The notes under the pieces were generated by a model. The model saw only the letters and a program-made list of their open reading frames with translations. It did no database searches and was not told the origin of the DNA. A program made the position numbers and the translations under genes. From positions 744,001-808,000 of the forward strand of contig NZ_JBODJB010000001.1 in NCBI RefSeq assembly GCF_050611725.1: DNA of 64,000 nt. Direction: 5' to 3'. This document shows positions 39,961-49,675 of this stretch, in pieces (positions within the stretch are counted from its first letter, which is position 1; every line of letters begins with the position of its first letter). The stretch is from Ferruginibacter sp050611725. Its GTDB lineage: Bacteria; Bacteroidota; Bacteroidia; Chitinophagales; Chitinophagaceae.

Positions 39961-42282
39961 CTACTCCACAATCCTCAACTTTGCATAATTCAACATAATT
40001 TTTTTCTCGCCATTCAATTCAAATTGCACTGTAGCAATCGGATTATGTGCAGCACCTTCCATTTTCATCACTTCGCCAAACCCAAATTTTTGATGTTCAA
40101 CTTTTTGTCCGGCTTGTAAGTTGCTGGTGTCGCTGGGTGCAAAATCCGCCGAAGGCGTATGTTCTTTTGTAGTTGGTTTAGGCGGAACCAAATAAGCAGG
40201 TCGGCTGCTTTCTGTTTTTTGAGTTGGCTTTTGTTGTGCCCAATAATTATTGGCTGCATTATTACCCCATTGTCTTGCTCCGTTGGTTGATTGGTTTCTG
40301 ATACCACCGCCGGCAAAACTTTTATCTAAATATTCTTCCGGCATTTCTTCAATAAAACGGCTCGGTTCATTTTGTTGCAACTGGCCAAAACGATAACGGG
40401 CATTGGCATAAGTTAACCATAGTTTTTTCTTTGCTCTTGTAATGGCAACATAGAACAATCTTCTTTCTTCTTCTAATTCTTCTCTTGTATTAATGCTCAT
40501 GGAATTTGGAAACAAGGTTTCTTCCAACCCACCTACAAACACACAACTAAATTCCAGACCTTTTGCCGCATGGATGGTCATCAGCTTTACACAGTCAGTG
40601 CCTTCCGGATCGTTATCCGCATCCGTTAGTAAAGTGATCTGTTGTAAATAGCCGCCTAAACTTTTATCACCTACCTCACCATCTTCTTCATTCATTGGTG
40701 TTTCGGTAAATTCTTTTATAGAGTTTAGTAGCTCCTGTGTATTCTCATATCTTGCTAAACCTTCTGTTGTTTTATCATTGAATAACTCTTTTACCACTCC
40801 CGAATTTTTACCAACTATAAATGCAAGGTCATATGCATTCTTTTTTGTCATCTCACTTTGAAACATTTTTATCATGGTTACAAAGTCATTCACAGCTTCT
40901 AATGTACCGCCTTTAAACCCATGCATAGCGGCACTTTCAAGTACCTGCCACAATGTATAATTATTATCGTTGGCAATCAATATTGCTTTTTCTATGGTTG
41001 TTTTACCAATACCACGTGTTGGGTAATTGATGATACGTTTCAACGCTTCTTCATCATTCGGGTTTACAACAATTCTTAAATAAGCGATCAGATCTTTTAC
41101 CTCTTTTCGTTGATAGAAAGATAAGCCACCGTAAATGCGGTAAGCAATATTCATTCTACGCAAACTTTCTTCATAAGCCCGGCTTTGTGCATTGGTTCTG
41201 TATAAAATAGCAAACTCATTATTGAAATAATGATTGCGTAATTTTTCTTCTTGTATGGTATCGGCAACAAATTTCCCTTCCTCATTATCGGTAGCCGTAC
41301 GCACTAATTTTATTTTATCGCCTTCGCCGCTATCGGTCCAGAGTTTTTTAGGTAATTGATTTTTATTATTACCAATGATCTCATTGGCAACATTCAATAT
41401 GTTTTTTGTGCTGCGGTAGTTCTGCTCCAGTTTTACCACTTTTACATCTTCATAATCTTTTTCAAATTGTAAAATATTTTCGATGGTAGCACCACGGAAG
41501 CTGTAAATACTTTGAGCATCATCACCCACAACACAAATATTTTCATGCATAGCTCCGAGGAGTTTCATGATCTCATACTGAGAGGTATTTGTATCCTGAT
41601 ACTCATCCACCATGATGTATTTAAATTTCTTCTGATATTTTGATAAAGCCTCCGGGAAATTTTTTAGTAAGATGTACATCTTGAACAATAGGTCATCAAA
41701 ATCCATGGCACCGTTCTTAAAGCAACGCTTTGCATATGCATCATAGATACGTGCTGTTGCAGGACGGTTGGCTCTTGCATCTTCTTGTTGTATAGCCCAG
41801 TCATTGGCATATTCTGCCGGACCAACAAGGCTATTCTTTGCTGCAGAAATTCTGTTGTAAACCGTGTTAGGTTTATATTGCTTATCATCCAGCTCTAATT
41901 CATTGATCACCGTTTTGATCACACTCTTTGCATCATCCGTATCATAAATGGTAAAGTTACTTGGGTAACCAAGTTTAGTTGCCTCTGCTCTTAATATTCT
42001 TGCAAACACACTGTGGAATGTGCCGATGTATAAATTTCTGGCTTCACTATTTCCTAAAACTTTTTCAACCCTTTCCTTCATTTCTTTGGCAGCCTTGTTG
42101 GTAAACGTAAGTGCCAGAATATTGAAAGCATCGATACCATGATGCCCCATTAAATGTGCAATACGGGTTGTAAGTACTTTTGTTTTGCCGCTTCCTGCAC
42201 CGGCAATAATGATAATTGGACCGTCTTTATGTAATACCGCTTCTTTTTGCGGCTCATTCAATTCATCTAAATAATTCAACAT
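39961..42282 (-). CDS. pcrA: UvrD/PcrA-type ATP-dependent DNA helicase
   Basis: This 773-residue SF1A helicase carries LNEPQKEAVLHKDGPIIIIA and AGAGSGKTKVLTTRIAHL (Walker A). It also has NILALTFTNKAAKEMKERV, YIMVDEYQDTNTSQYEIM (Walker B), VVGDDAQSIYSFRGA and VKLMTIHAAKGLEFSCVFVG. The C-terminus QKFGFGEVMKMEGAAHNPIA is the Tudor-like PcrA tail. It unwinds DNA in mismatch and excision repair and removes RecA filaments or stalled RNA polymerase. Length and motifs are complete. The call between uvrD and pcrA naming is arbitrary here. Confidence 0.93.
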   Translation of the reverse strand: MLNYLDELNEPQKEAVLHKDGPIIIIAGAGSGKTKVLTTRIAHLMGHHGIDAFNILALTFTNKAAKEMKERVEKVLGNSEARNLYIGTFHSVFARILRAEATKLGYPSNFTIYDTDDAKSVIKTVINELELDDKQYKPNTVYNRISAAKNSLVGPAEYANDWAIQQEDARANRPATARIYDAYAKRCFKNGAMDFDDLLFKMYILLKNFPEALSKYQKKFKYIMVDEYQDTNTSQYEIMKLLGAMHENICVVGDDAQSIYSFRGATIENILQFEKDYEDVKVVKLEQNYRSTKNILNVANEIIGNNKNQLPKKLWTDSGEGDKIKLVRTATDNEEGKFVADTIQEEKLRNHYFNNEFAILYRTNAQSRAYEESLRRMNIAYRIYGGLSFYQRKEVKDLIAYLRIVVNPNDEEALKRIINYPTRGIGKTTIEKAILIANDNNYTLWQVLESAAMHGFKGGTLEAVNDFVTMIKMFQSEMTKKNAYDLAFIVGKNSGVVKELFNDKTTEGLARYENTQELLNSIKEFTETPMNEEDGEVGDKSLGGYLQQITLLTDADNDPEGTDCVKLMTIHAAKGLEFSCVFVGGLEETLFPNSMSINTREELEEERRLFYVAITRAKKKLWLTYANARYRFGQLQQNEPSRFIEEMPEEYLDKSFAGGGIRNQSTNGARQWGNNAANNYWAQQKPTQKTESSRPAYLVPPKPTTKEHTPSADFAPSDTSNLQAGQKVEHQKFGFGEVMKMEGAAHNPIATVQFELNGEKKIMLNYAKLRIVE

Positions 42283-42424
42283 TCGGCGAAGTTACGAAGA
42301 GTGAAATTCAGGTTGTAATGTGTGAAGAAATAATTTAACTACAGCTTTTTTATATCTTACAATGTAGTGACAAAAAAATGCATAATCTTTCTTAAATTAG
42401 AGTTGTAACATTAAATGAATCCAA

Positions 42425-42775
42425 ATGAAAAAGAACGGTATTTTATCTATTTTGTTTTTATTGATCGTATTGATAACAACAAATATTGCATGCTCTAAGG
42501 ACAATGAAGGCGGTGGCGGTGCTACAAATTCCATAAATATTACGGATTTTGCTTTTAGTTCTTCATCTATCACCGTTGCCAAGGGCACTACTATTACCTG
42601 GACAAATATTGGTGCTTCGGCACATACGGTAACATCTGACGACGGTACAAGTTTTGATTCTGGAAATTTATCCACCGGAGGAGTCTTTACGCATACATTT
42701 AATACTGCAGGTACATTTGCATATCACTGTTCGGCCCATCCGAGTATGACTGCAACTGTAATAGTAAACCCATAA
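42425..42775 (+). CDS. Cupredoxin lipoprotein (plastocyanin/pseudoazurin-like)
   Basis: This 116-residue protein has a lipoprotein signal (lipobox IAC, Cys near residue 23) and a glycine linker. One type-1 copper domain follows. Ligands are the His in GASAHTVTSDDG, Cys102 and His105 in YHCSAHP, and Met108 in HPSMTATV. It should carry electrons at the cell envelope. A near-paralogue at 45057 lacks the Met. No partner oxidoreductase is adjacent, though a PQQ-type dehydrogenase gene lies between the two cupredoxins. Confidence 0.88.
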   Translation: MKKNGILSILFLLIVLITTNIACSKDNEGGGGATNSINITDFAFSSSSITVAKGTTITWTNIGASAHTVTSDDGTSFDSGNLSTGGVFTHTFNTAGTFAYHCSAHPSMTATVIVNP

Positions 42776-42830
42776 ACTATCGAGTTTTACTATAAGCGAA
42801 CCTTTGGGTGTTTTATTTCGTTAGTATAGC

Positions 42831-43553
42831 ATGTTCCGCTTTATACCTTTATTCCTGATGAGTGCGTTATTTTCTTGTGAAAAGGAAAATACAGCCGTTC
42901 CCCCTGTTATTACAGAGGATACAACTGTTGTGATAAAGCCTAAAGACACTATTAGGTCATATCTTGCTCTCGGGGATTCGTATACTATTGGACAATCAGT
43001 TTTAGAAGAAGATAGATTTCCTGTGCAAACAGTTCGTTTATTGATCACTGATAGTATAAAATTTTCTTCCGAAATAATTGCCCAAACGGGCTGGACGACC
43101 ACAAATTTATTGAACAGGATTAATAGTAAACCACCATTAAAATCTAGCTACGATATAGTTACTCTGTTAATAGGTGTAAACAATCAATATCAAGGGTTGA
43201 GTCAGGATCAATATCGAACAGAATTTACAACGCTATTGAACAAATCAATAGTATTTGCAGGAAATAAAACAAACAGGGTAATAGTCCTTTCAATACCCGA
43301 TTACAGCGTAACGCCATTTGCAGATGGCTATAATATTTCAAAAATTGCAGCGGAGATAGATTCGTTCAATGTTATCAATAAAGAAATAACACTGGCAGCC
43401 GGAGTAACCTATCTGGACATAACGTCATCAACACGGCTGGCAGAAAATGATGACAGCCTGATTGCTTATGATGGTTTACATCCTTCGGGAAAAGAGTATG
43501 CTAAATGGGCAATATGGTTGGCTCCAATGATAAAAGACGCATTAAAAAATTGA
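42831..43553 (+). CDS. SGNH/GDSL hydrolase lipoprotein
   Basis: This 240-residue protein starts with a short lipoprotein signal (lipobox LFSC, Cys at residue 16). The catalytic Ser is in YLALGDSYTIGQSV (GDS motif). Gly/Asn blocks II and III lie in TGWTTTNLLNRI and VTLLIGVNNQYQG. The Asp-His pair is in AYDGLHPSGKEYAKWA. The fold suggests an esterase or acyl hydrolase at the cell surface; the substrate is unknown. Confidence 0.88.
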   Translation: MFRFIPLFLMSALFSCEKENTAVPPVITEDTTVVIKPKDTIRSYLALGDSYTIGQSVLEEDRFPVQTVRLLITDSIKFSSEIIAQTGWTTTNLLNRINSKPPLKSSYDIVTLLIGVNNQYQGLSQDQYRTEFTTLLNKSIVFAGNKTNRVIVLSIPDYSVTPFADGYNISKIAAEIDSFNVINKEITLAAGVTYLDITSSTRLAENDDSLIAYDGLHPSGKEYAKWAIWLAPMIKDALKN

Positions 43554-43622
43554 TACATTTTTTCTTTGGTATCATTTTAGCTGCTAATGGAGTAATTTCA
43601 TAAGAAATAAAAAATTACTGCA

Positions 43623-44984
43623 ATGAGGCCATTTTTAACGCTGTTTATTTTTTTGCAGATAACCGTTTCTTCTTTTGCACAACCAACATTGTCTTTAAAT
43701 AGGGTGATCAGGTATTTGAGTGCCCCTATGCAACTGACCAATGCCGCTGATGGTACCGGAAGAATATTTATTGTACAAAAAGGGGGTAAAGTACAAGTAT
43801 ATTCGAAAACCTATGATTCAATAGGTGTTTTTCTTACTGTAACGGGCATAACAACAAATGGAGAAAGAGGCCTCTTGAGCATGGCTTTTCATCCGGATTA
43901 TAAAAACAATGGTTTTTTCTATGTGTATTATACCAATAACTCGGGAGACCTTGAATTAGCCAGATATAAAGTGAGTGCAAATGCAAATGTTGCTGATGCA
44001 GCATCTAAAGTAATTTTAAAAACAATACCGCACCCAGGGCAGAGTAATCATAATGGTGGCGAACTTCATTTTGGAAAAGATAGCTGCTTGTATCTATCAA
44101 CAGGGGATGGAGGCGGTGCCGGAGATCCTTCGAACAACGGACAAAATACAAGCAGCTTATTAGGAAAGATCCTGCGTTTTAAAGTAAATACCTCTAATAT
44201 TTCTCCGTATTATGATCTAAGTGCAAATGCAGAGAACCCTTTTGGCAATGAAATTTTTGCATTAGGATTACGAAACCCTTTTCGCTGGAGTTTTGACAGA
44301 TTAACATATGATATGTGGATCGGAGATGTTGGTCAGGATTCATATGAAGAGATCAATTTCCGCCCGGTTGATTCCTTAAGAGGAGCCAATTACGGCTGGC
44401 GTTGTTATGAGGGTTTCAATGTACATAATGTATCATCGGGTTGTGGGGCCATCGGAAACTATATTTTTCCTACATGGTCCTATCCAACTCAAAACCCAAG
44501 TGCAGCTATTACCGGGGGTACTGTGTATCGTGGCACAACTTATATCGATCTGAATGGATATTACGTTTCAGCAGATTATTATTCAGGGACCTTCTACATA
44601 ATAAAGCATGATACGATCACGAATAAATTTGATACATCTAAGCAGACAATTACACCAATCGGACTAGCTGATTTTGGGGAAACAGAAGATGGAGAATTGT
44701 ATGCAGTTTGTTTGAATAATGGTTCTGTTTACAGGGTAGCAGCAAGCGGATCAATTCATTATGTGTTCAATGGCAATGGCAATTGGGAGAATGCCGCCAA
44801 CTGGAGCAATGGGGTTATTCCCCCCTTAACCCTGCCGGCGGGGTCTGTAATTACCATTAACCCCGTTGAAAATGGCGAGTGTATATTAAATTTAACCACC
44901 ATACAAACTATTTCTCCCGGGGCAACCCTGAATATCCTTTCGGGTAAAAAATTCAGGATAATCAGTGATCTTATCATTCAATAA
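43623..44984 (+). CDS. Secreted PQQ-type glucose/sorbosone dehydrogenase-like protein
   Basis: This 453-residue protein has a Sec signal (MRPFLTLFIFLQITVSSFAQ). A six-bladed GSDH propeller follows: ERGLLSMAFHPDYKNNGFFY, HNGGELHFGKDSCLYLSTGD, GGGAGDPSNNGQN, FALGLRNPFRWSFDR and WIGDVGQDSYEEINF. The last 85 residues (from HYVFNGNGNWENAANWSNGV) form a separate beta-rich module without the usual type IX secretion tag. The family oxidises aldoses with PQQ and passes electrons on; the nearby cupredoxins are possible acceptors by inference. Confidence 0.88.
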   Translation: MRPFLTLFIFLQITVSSFAQPTLSLNRVIRYLSAPMQLTNAADGTGRIFIVQKGGKVQVYSKTYDSIGVFLTVTGITTNGERGLLSMAFHPDYKNNGFFYVYYTNNSGDLELARYKVSANANVADAASKVILKTIPHPGQSNHNGGELHFGKDSCLYLSTGDGGGAGDPSNNGQNTSSLLGKILRFKVNTSNISPYYDLSANAENPFGNEIFALGLRNPFRWSFDRLTYDMWIGDVGQDSYEEINFRPVDSLRGANYGWRCYEGFNVHNVSSGCGAIGNYIFPTWSYPTQNPSAAITGGTVYRGTTYIDLNGYYVSADYYSGTFYIIKHDTITNKFDTSKQTITPIGLADFGETEDGELYAVCLNNGSVYRVAASGSIHYVFNGNGNWENAANWSNGVIPPLTLPAGSVITINPVENGECILNLTTIQTISPGATLNILSGKKFRIISDLIIQ

Positions 44985-45056
44985 TTCATAAAAACGGCTC
45001 CAACACTCAATTATATTTTAGAATTTCGTAACTTACGCCTCATTAAAACCTTATGC

Positions 45057-45398
45057 ATGAAGAATAAATCGATTTTTTCACTTACTTTATTATTTGCATT
45101 TGTTTGCACGATTACTCTTTCGTGCAGTAAAAAAGATGAAGAAATGTATAGAGATATATCCATTACCGACGCAGGTTTTGTAAGTTCTAATTTTATAATA
45201 AGCGATGGTAGACTTACTGTTATTTGGGGAAATGTTGGATCGGTACCACACAATGTAACTTCAGATACGGGATCAGAATTGGGCAGTCCAAATATTGTTC
45301 CTGGAAAATCTTTTCCGCATACTTTCACAAAATCCGGATTCTACAAATATCATTGCTCTCTGCATCCAACAGAAACAGGATCGGTAACAGTGCCATAA
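45057..45398 (+). CDS. Cupredoxin-like lipoprotein with altered axial ligand
   Basis: This 113-residue lipoprotein (lipobox LSC, Cys near residue 23) is paralogous to the one at 42425. The His in SVPHNVTSDTG, Cys100 and His103 (YHCSLHP) are kept, but the residue at the methionine position is Glu106 (HPTETGSV). That would change or abolish the type-1 copper centre. It may bind copper differently or have a non-electron-transfer role. Confidence 0.85.
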   Translation: MKNKSIFSLTLLFAFVCTITLSCSKKDEEMYRDISITDAGFVSSNFIISDGRLTVIWGNVGSVPHNVTSDTGSELGSPNIVPGKSFPHTFTKSGFYKYHCSLHPTETGSVTVP

Positions 45399-45406
45399 TC
45401 TAAAAA

Positions 45407-45901
45407 CTATAAAGCGTATTCAACAACATTTTCTTTTGCCACCGGTAAAAACAAATACCAGCATAAACCTAAAAGAAGAAAGCTGTTATCAATGCCATTT
45501 GTATTGTGAGAGAGGGATATCTCTGTAGCACCATTGTCGGGCTTTAAACCACAACTTACTAAAGGAGTACTCGGATTGTTATTATAAATGATCAACTCAG
45601 CTAAAGGGTTATTTTGTAACTGATAATTGTATTTTTTATCATCTATTACCACAGAGCCTTTGTTGTGCCATTTGTCTTGATGTAATGACCCAACTTCCAA
45701 TCCGTATTCATTTTTAAATACAGTTTTCAATTTTAACGAACCGGTAGTTTCTACAAAGATCAACTTATGATGTTTGCCGCAGGTAATTCTTGCTGAATGA
45801 TGAAGTGGATTATATTTTAAGATCACTTTACACTCGTTATTTTCAATTAAATGATATTCATGTAAAGTAGAAGATGCATTACTAACCAATAGCCATTTCA
45901 T
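45407..45901 (-). CDS. Hypothetical protein
   Basis: This 164-residue protein has no signal peptide or obvious family. It starts MKWLLVSNASSTLHEYHLIE and is beta-rich through ILKYNPLHHSARITCGKHHK. A single hydrophobic stretch, DNSFLLLGLCWYLFLPVA, lies near the C-terminus and could be a membrane segment. The strand pattern faintly resembles tubby/LURP-like barrels, but I would not assign it. Codon use fits the neighbours. It is convergent with the cupredoxin gene, eight bases apart. Confidence 0.6.
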   Translation of the reverse strand: MKWLLVSNASSTLHEYHLIENNECKVILKYNPLHHSARITCGKHHKLIFVETTGSLKLKTVFKNEYGLEVGSLHQDKWHNKGSVVIDDKKYNYQLQNNPLAELIIYNNNPSTPLVSCGLKPDNGATEISLSHNTNGIDNSFLLLGLCWYLFLPVAKENVVEYAL

Positions 45902-46101
45902 AAGCAGATTTTTGAGTACCTAAAGTAAGAACCTTTTTAGCAGAAATGCAATACCTGATCAGAGGGTAACAATTAGTTAATGTTGAATGTGAATAAATTG
46001 ACGATATCAGCCCATTTACCCGATCTTATCCACTTTTCGAATAAAACTAAAAAATTTACTAAAAAAATACTAAAAAAATTAGTGTGAATAAAAAAAACCA
46101 T

Positions 46102-46109
46102 TATCTTTG
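46102..46109 (+). promoter_or_regulatory. TAnnTTTG promoter -7 element of recA
   Basis: TATCTTTG lies 57 bases upstream of the recA ATG, downstream of A-rich TACTAAAAAAA repeats. No LexA-like palindrome is evident. Confidence 0.55.
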
Positions 46110-46166
46110 AGGCTGAGTTTAAATTTACAACGCAAAACCAGATACATCACTTTAAAAACAAAAGAC

Positions 46167-47186
46167 ATGGCAAACACAGAAAATTTAGAGAAATCAGAAA
46201 AATTCAAAGCACTGAAATTAACCATCGATAAGATCGATAAAGATTTTGGTAAAGGATCGGTAATGATGATGGGAGACAAACCCCATTTAGAACAGGAAGT
46301 TATTTCAACAGGTTCTTTAGGATTGGACGTGGCATTGGGTATTGGCGGTTTGCCAAAAGGAAGGGTAATAGAAATCTATGGTCCGGAAAGTAGTGGTAAA
46401 ACAACCATTGCTACGCATGTAATTGCAGAAGCACAAAAGAAAGGCGGTATGTGTGCCATCATTGATGCTGAACATGCTTTTGATAGTTCGTACGCACAAA
46501 AATTAGGTGTTGATATTGATAATTTATTGATCTCTCAACCGGATTATGGAGAACAAGCATTGGAAATAGCTGACAGATTGATTTTATCAGGCGCATTAGA
46601 TGTAGTGGTAATAGATTCTGTTGCAGCGTTGGTTCCTAAAAGCGAATTGGAAGGAGAAATGGGAGATAGCAAAATGGGTTTACAGGCAAGATTGATGAGT
46701 CAGGCATTGCGTAAACTAACGGCTACCATTTCAAAAACAAATTGTTGTTGCATATTCATTAACCAGCTTAGAGAAAAAATTGGTGTAATGTTCGGTAACC
46801 CCGAAACAACAACCGGTGGTAATGCATTAAAATTCTATGCTTCAGTAAGATTAGATATTCGCAGAATGGCGCAGATCAAAGATGGCGATGAAGCAATAGG
46901 TAACAGAGTAAAAGTAAAAGTGGTAAAGAATAAAGTTGCTCCTCCTTTCCGTAATGCAGAATTCGATATCATTTTTGGAGAAGGTATTTCTAAGACCGGT
47001 GAAATTATTGATATGGGTGTTGAACTGGGTATCGTACAAAAAAGCGGTAGTTGGTTTAGTTATGATGCAAACAAACTCGGTCAGGGTAGAGACGCTGTAA
47101 AACAATTATTGTTGGATAACCCCGAAATGGCTGCAGAGATAGAAGGAAAGATCAGGGCTAAGATTGCAGAGATGGCAGCGGCATAA
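46167..47186 (+). CDS. recA: Recombinase RecA
   Basis: RecA catalyses homologous pairing and strand exchange in DNA repair. The 339-residue protein has KALKLTIDKIDKDFGKGSVM, the Walker A IYGPESSGKTTIATHVIAEA, VVVIDSVAALVPKSELEGE, and INQLREKIGVMFGNPETTTG with loop L2. I start at the ATG at 46167 (MANTENLEKS), because the earlier in-frame codon at 46107 lies within the promoter element. A strong hairpin terminator follows at 47221. The C-terminal acidic tail is short. Confidence 0.97.
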   Translation: MANTENLEKSEKFKALKLTIDKIDKDFGKGSVMMMGDKPHLEQEVISTGSLGLDVALGIGGLPKGRVIEIYGPESSGKTTIATHVIAEAQKKGGMCAIIDAEHAFDSSYAQKLGVDIDNLLISQPDYGEQALEIADRLILSGALDVVVIDSVAALVPKSELEGEMGDSKMGLQARLMSQALRKLTATISKTNCCCIFINQLREKIGVMFGNPETTTGGNALKFYASVRLDIRRMAQIKDGDEAIGNRVKVKVVKNKVAPPFRNAEFDIIFGEGISKTGEIIDMGVELGIVQKSGSWFSYDANKLGQGRDAVKQLLLDNPEMAAEIEGKIRAKIAEMAAA

Positions 47187-47220
47187 AAAATTATAGTTGG
47201 GTTAGTAACTACTATATAGA

Positions 47221-47250
47221 GCCACTTCGAAAGAAGTGGCTTTTATTTTC
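47221..47250 (+). terminator. Intrinsic terminator of recA
   Basis: GCCACTTC and GAAGTGGC (47221-47228, 47233-47240) form an 8-bp stem with a GAAA tetraloop, followed by TTTTATTTTC. It extends over the end of the convergent GT2 gene. Confidence 0.9.
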
Positions 47251-48106
47251 TTTTGAATATTGTTGCTATTGTTAATGGTATTGCTCTCAACCAAATAGCC
47301 ACATGAATAAAAACACTGAACAATCTATATTTTCCTCCACTATAATGCTTCTTCACAAAAATATTCATAGCACCATAAAAATTCTTCACATAATTTAAGT
47401 CGCCGGCTTTAGTACTCTCTCCTTTAAAATGTACGATAGATGTTTCTGAAAAATAGTAATTACTAAAACCACTTTTTTTAATTCGATAACTTAGATCAAT
47501 ATCTTCACCATACATAAAAAATTGTTCATCGAAAGAACCAACAGTATTAAGTACATCTTTTCTCACAAACATAAACGCTCCGCATAAAATATCTACTTCG
47601 TTATTTTTATTTTCACTAAGATGGCCAAGATAATAACCGGCAAATAATTTACTTTTTGGGAAAATCGATGTTAATCCAAACATTTTACAAAAGGCATTCC
47701 ATAAAGTAGGATTGCCTCTTTTACTTTCTTTCAAATAATTTCTCTTGCCATCAAACATTTTCACACCTAAAGCACCGGTAATGCTTTGTGATTCGATATG
47801 AGCTAAACATTTTTCAAAACAATCTTCAGGAACAATTGTATCCGGGTTCAAAAACAAAATATATTTTCCGCTTGCTTTTTCTACGACAAGATTGTTTGCT
47901 TTTGCAAAACCAATATTTTCTTTATTCCAGATAAATTGTACAGCGGGGAATTTTCCGTTAAAGAATTCTTTACTTCCATCAGTAGAATTATTATCTACTA
48001 CAAATATTTCCGCATCGATATTTCTAATTGCTTTTTCTACAGCAATCAAACAGTTGTTCAAGAACTGTTTTACATTATAATTTACTATGATGATGGATAG
48101 TTGCAA
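47243..48106 (-). CDS. Glycosyltransferase family 2
   Basis: This 287-residue GT-A enzyme has LSIIIVNYNVKQFLNNCL, IFVVDNNSTDGSKEFFNGKF, GKYILFLNPDTIVPEDCFEK (DxD-like NPD) and MYGEDIDLSYRIKKSGFSN (acceptor Asp). The C-terminal hydrophobic segment (RLFSVFIHVAIWLRAIPLTI) could anchor it to the membrane. This subgroup resembles rhamnosyltransferases and probably builds surface polysaccharide or lipopolysaccharide; the sugar is unknown. The start must be the TTG at 48106, because an in-frame TGA precedes it directly. Confidence 0.9.
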   Translation of the reverse strand: MQLSIIIVNYNVKQFLNNCLIAVEKAIRNIDAEIFVVDNNSTDGSKEFFNGKFPAVQFIWNKENIGFAKANNLVVEKASGKYILFLNPDTIVPEDCFEKCLAHIESQSITGALGVKMFDGKRNYLKESKRGNPTLWNAFCKMFGLTSIFPKSKLFAGYYLGHLSENKNNEVDILCGAFMFVRKDVLNTVGSFDEQFFMYGEDIDLSYRIKKSGFSNYYFSETSIVHFKGESTKAGDLNYVKNFYGAMNIFVKKHYSGGKYRLFSVFIHVAIWLRAIPLTIATIFKRK

Positions 48107-48161
48107 TCAGCATTGATTTGTTTGCGAAATACGATTTTTTAATGCAGTATTCAAAATACAA

Positions 48162-49589
48162 TTAGGTGTTTCTTACACTTTGCTCACTTCGAATTAAATT
48201 TTGGGGATCATATTTATCCTTTGTTGCTTGTAATCTGCTGTAATTATTTCCGTAATAAGATAGCTCCCAATTTTTGAAATTAATATCTGCATAGTTCCGG
48301 TACTGTGTTGTAATACCATTATTACTAAATATCTTTTGAATTATTTCAAAGTTGCTAATTAAGCCTGCTGCTTTTTTCGGATCCTCCCAATAAGCCTGCA
48401 GCTCCGAAAAATAAGTACAGGCCCTATGTGGAAAAGCAGCGGTAGCTTCAAGATCCGGCAATTGAATATTGCCGCCTAAAATATTTACCTGATAGATCAT
48501 ACGAGGCATACTAATTACTTTGGCCAGTACATCAGGGATAAAAGATCTGATCTCGTCATAATTTTTATACAATCCGGCCGAAGCGTTTTTAAAATTAACA
48601 GGCCCTTTTTGCCCATAATAAGTTTTTAGAGCTTTACTGATTGGTTGCGGACCATTCCTAGTTACTTTATCAACTAGTTTAGTAAGCTTTTGTATAAATG
48701 TTAGTGCCGTTCCACTATACTTATCTGTATTGGTCAATAAAATATAAATTGTTTTACCATTTAATACAAATGCTGAGAAACACGATTTAGGCAGATCTGC
48801 CGAAAGTGTAAACCATTGTTCCAATATTGATGCAGCTTTTTCTGCAGATACATTAAATGCTTTAAAGCGCATGCTTTGTAAACTAGTAGGAGCTTTATGA
48901 ACTTTAAATGTCATTTCTGTGATCACACCAAAATTGCCATTACCACCACCCTTACAGGCCCATAGTAATTCTTTGTCATTTGCAGTGGTACAGATATTTC
49001 CCTTGCCATCTACCATTGTAACATCGATCAAACTATCGCAAGTCAATCCAAATTGTCGACCAAGTAAACCGTAGCCGCCACCTAATGTAAGTCCGCCAAT
49101 ACCCACGCCACCACAGGATCCTCCCGGAATGATCTTTCCTTTAGGTAAAAGATTATCATATAACTGAGAGAGCGTACACCCCGGGCCGACTTTAATGGTA
49201 CTGTTATTTAACCACTGAATTGTATTTAATAAAGAAAGATTGACGACCATGCCGCCATCATTACAACTGAGGCCTTCCATACAATGCCCACCGCTTTTTA
49301 TAGTAACGGCCAGGCTATTTGCAGCAGCATATTTAACAGCATCTGAAACACCTTCGGTGTTTTTGCATAAAGCAATGATAGCCGGATATTTGTTTATTCG
49401 TTTATTAAAACCTTGTCGCAGCGTTTCATATGTCACATCGCCTTTTTTAAAATAATCTACATTCTTGTTCGACAGGGTCTCATCTTTCGAAAAAAAATCA
49501 TTGGCAAAAGAAAGGGCCGGAGCACAAAGAGCTATGTTTGCCAGCGCTGCTAATTTTAAAAATTCTTTTCGATTATACTGTTTTGACAT
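48162..49589 (-). CDS. FAD-linked oxidase of the berberine-bridge type, exported
   Basis: This 475-residue PCMH-type flavoprotein has an N-terminal NRKEFLKLAALANIALC segment that resembles a Tat or lipoprotein signal with only one Arg of the twin pair. The FAD domain shows IKSGGHCMEGLSCNDGGMVV (His for 8-alpha linkage). GGSCGGVGIGGLTLGGGYGL supplies the Cys for a second, 6-S-cysteinyl, bond. The C-terminal BBE motif is YYGNNYSRLQATKDKYDPQN. Bicovalent FAD is therefore likely. Substrates in this family are sugars, alcohols or alkaloid-like compounds; here unknown. Confidence 0.9.
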   Translation of the reverse strand: MSKQYNRKEFLKLAALANIALCAPALSFANDFFSKDETLSNKNVDYFKKGDVTYETLRQGFNKRINKYPAIIALCKNTEGVSDAVKYAAANSLAVTIKSGGHCMEGLSCNDGGMVVNLSLLNTIQWLNNSTIKVGPGCTLSQLYDNLLPKGKIIPGGSCGGVGIGGLTLGGGYGLLGRQFGLTCDSLIDVTMVDGKGNICTTANDKELLWACKGGGNGNFGVITEMTFKVHKAPTSLQSMRFKAFNVSAEKAASILEQWFTLSADLPKSCFSAFVLNGKTIYILLTNTDKYSGTALTFIQKLTKLVDKVTRNGPQPISKALKTYYGQKGPVNFKNASAGLYKNYDEIRSFIPDVLAKVISMPRMIYQVNILGGNIQLPDLEATAAFPHRACTYFSELQAYWEDPKKAAGLISNFEIIQKIFSNNGITTQYRNYADINFKNWELSYYGNNYSRLQATKDKYDPQNLIRSEQSVRNT

Positions 49590-49663
49590 AAAATCTTACT
49601 TGTATAAATATACTTATTGTTTAAGCTTGTTTGCTTTTACTATTCTGTTTTTTTTCGTTTCAG

Positions 49664-49671
49664 TATCTTTG
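49664..49671 (+). promoter_or_regulatory. TAnnTTTG promoter -7 element of the IMPase gene
   Basis: TATCTTTG ends four bases before the ATG at 49676, so transcription should begin at or near the start codon. Confidence 0.6.
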
Positions 49672-49675
49672 CCGC

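Noticed and set aside
46020..46040. DnaA-like box (CTTATCCACTT) upstream of recA
   Set aside because: It is a single one-mismatch box without further boxes or a strand switch.
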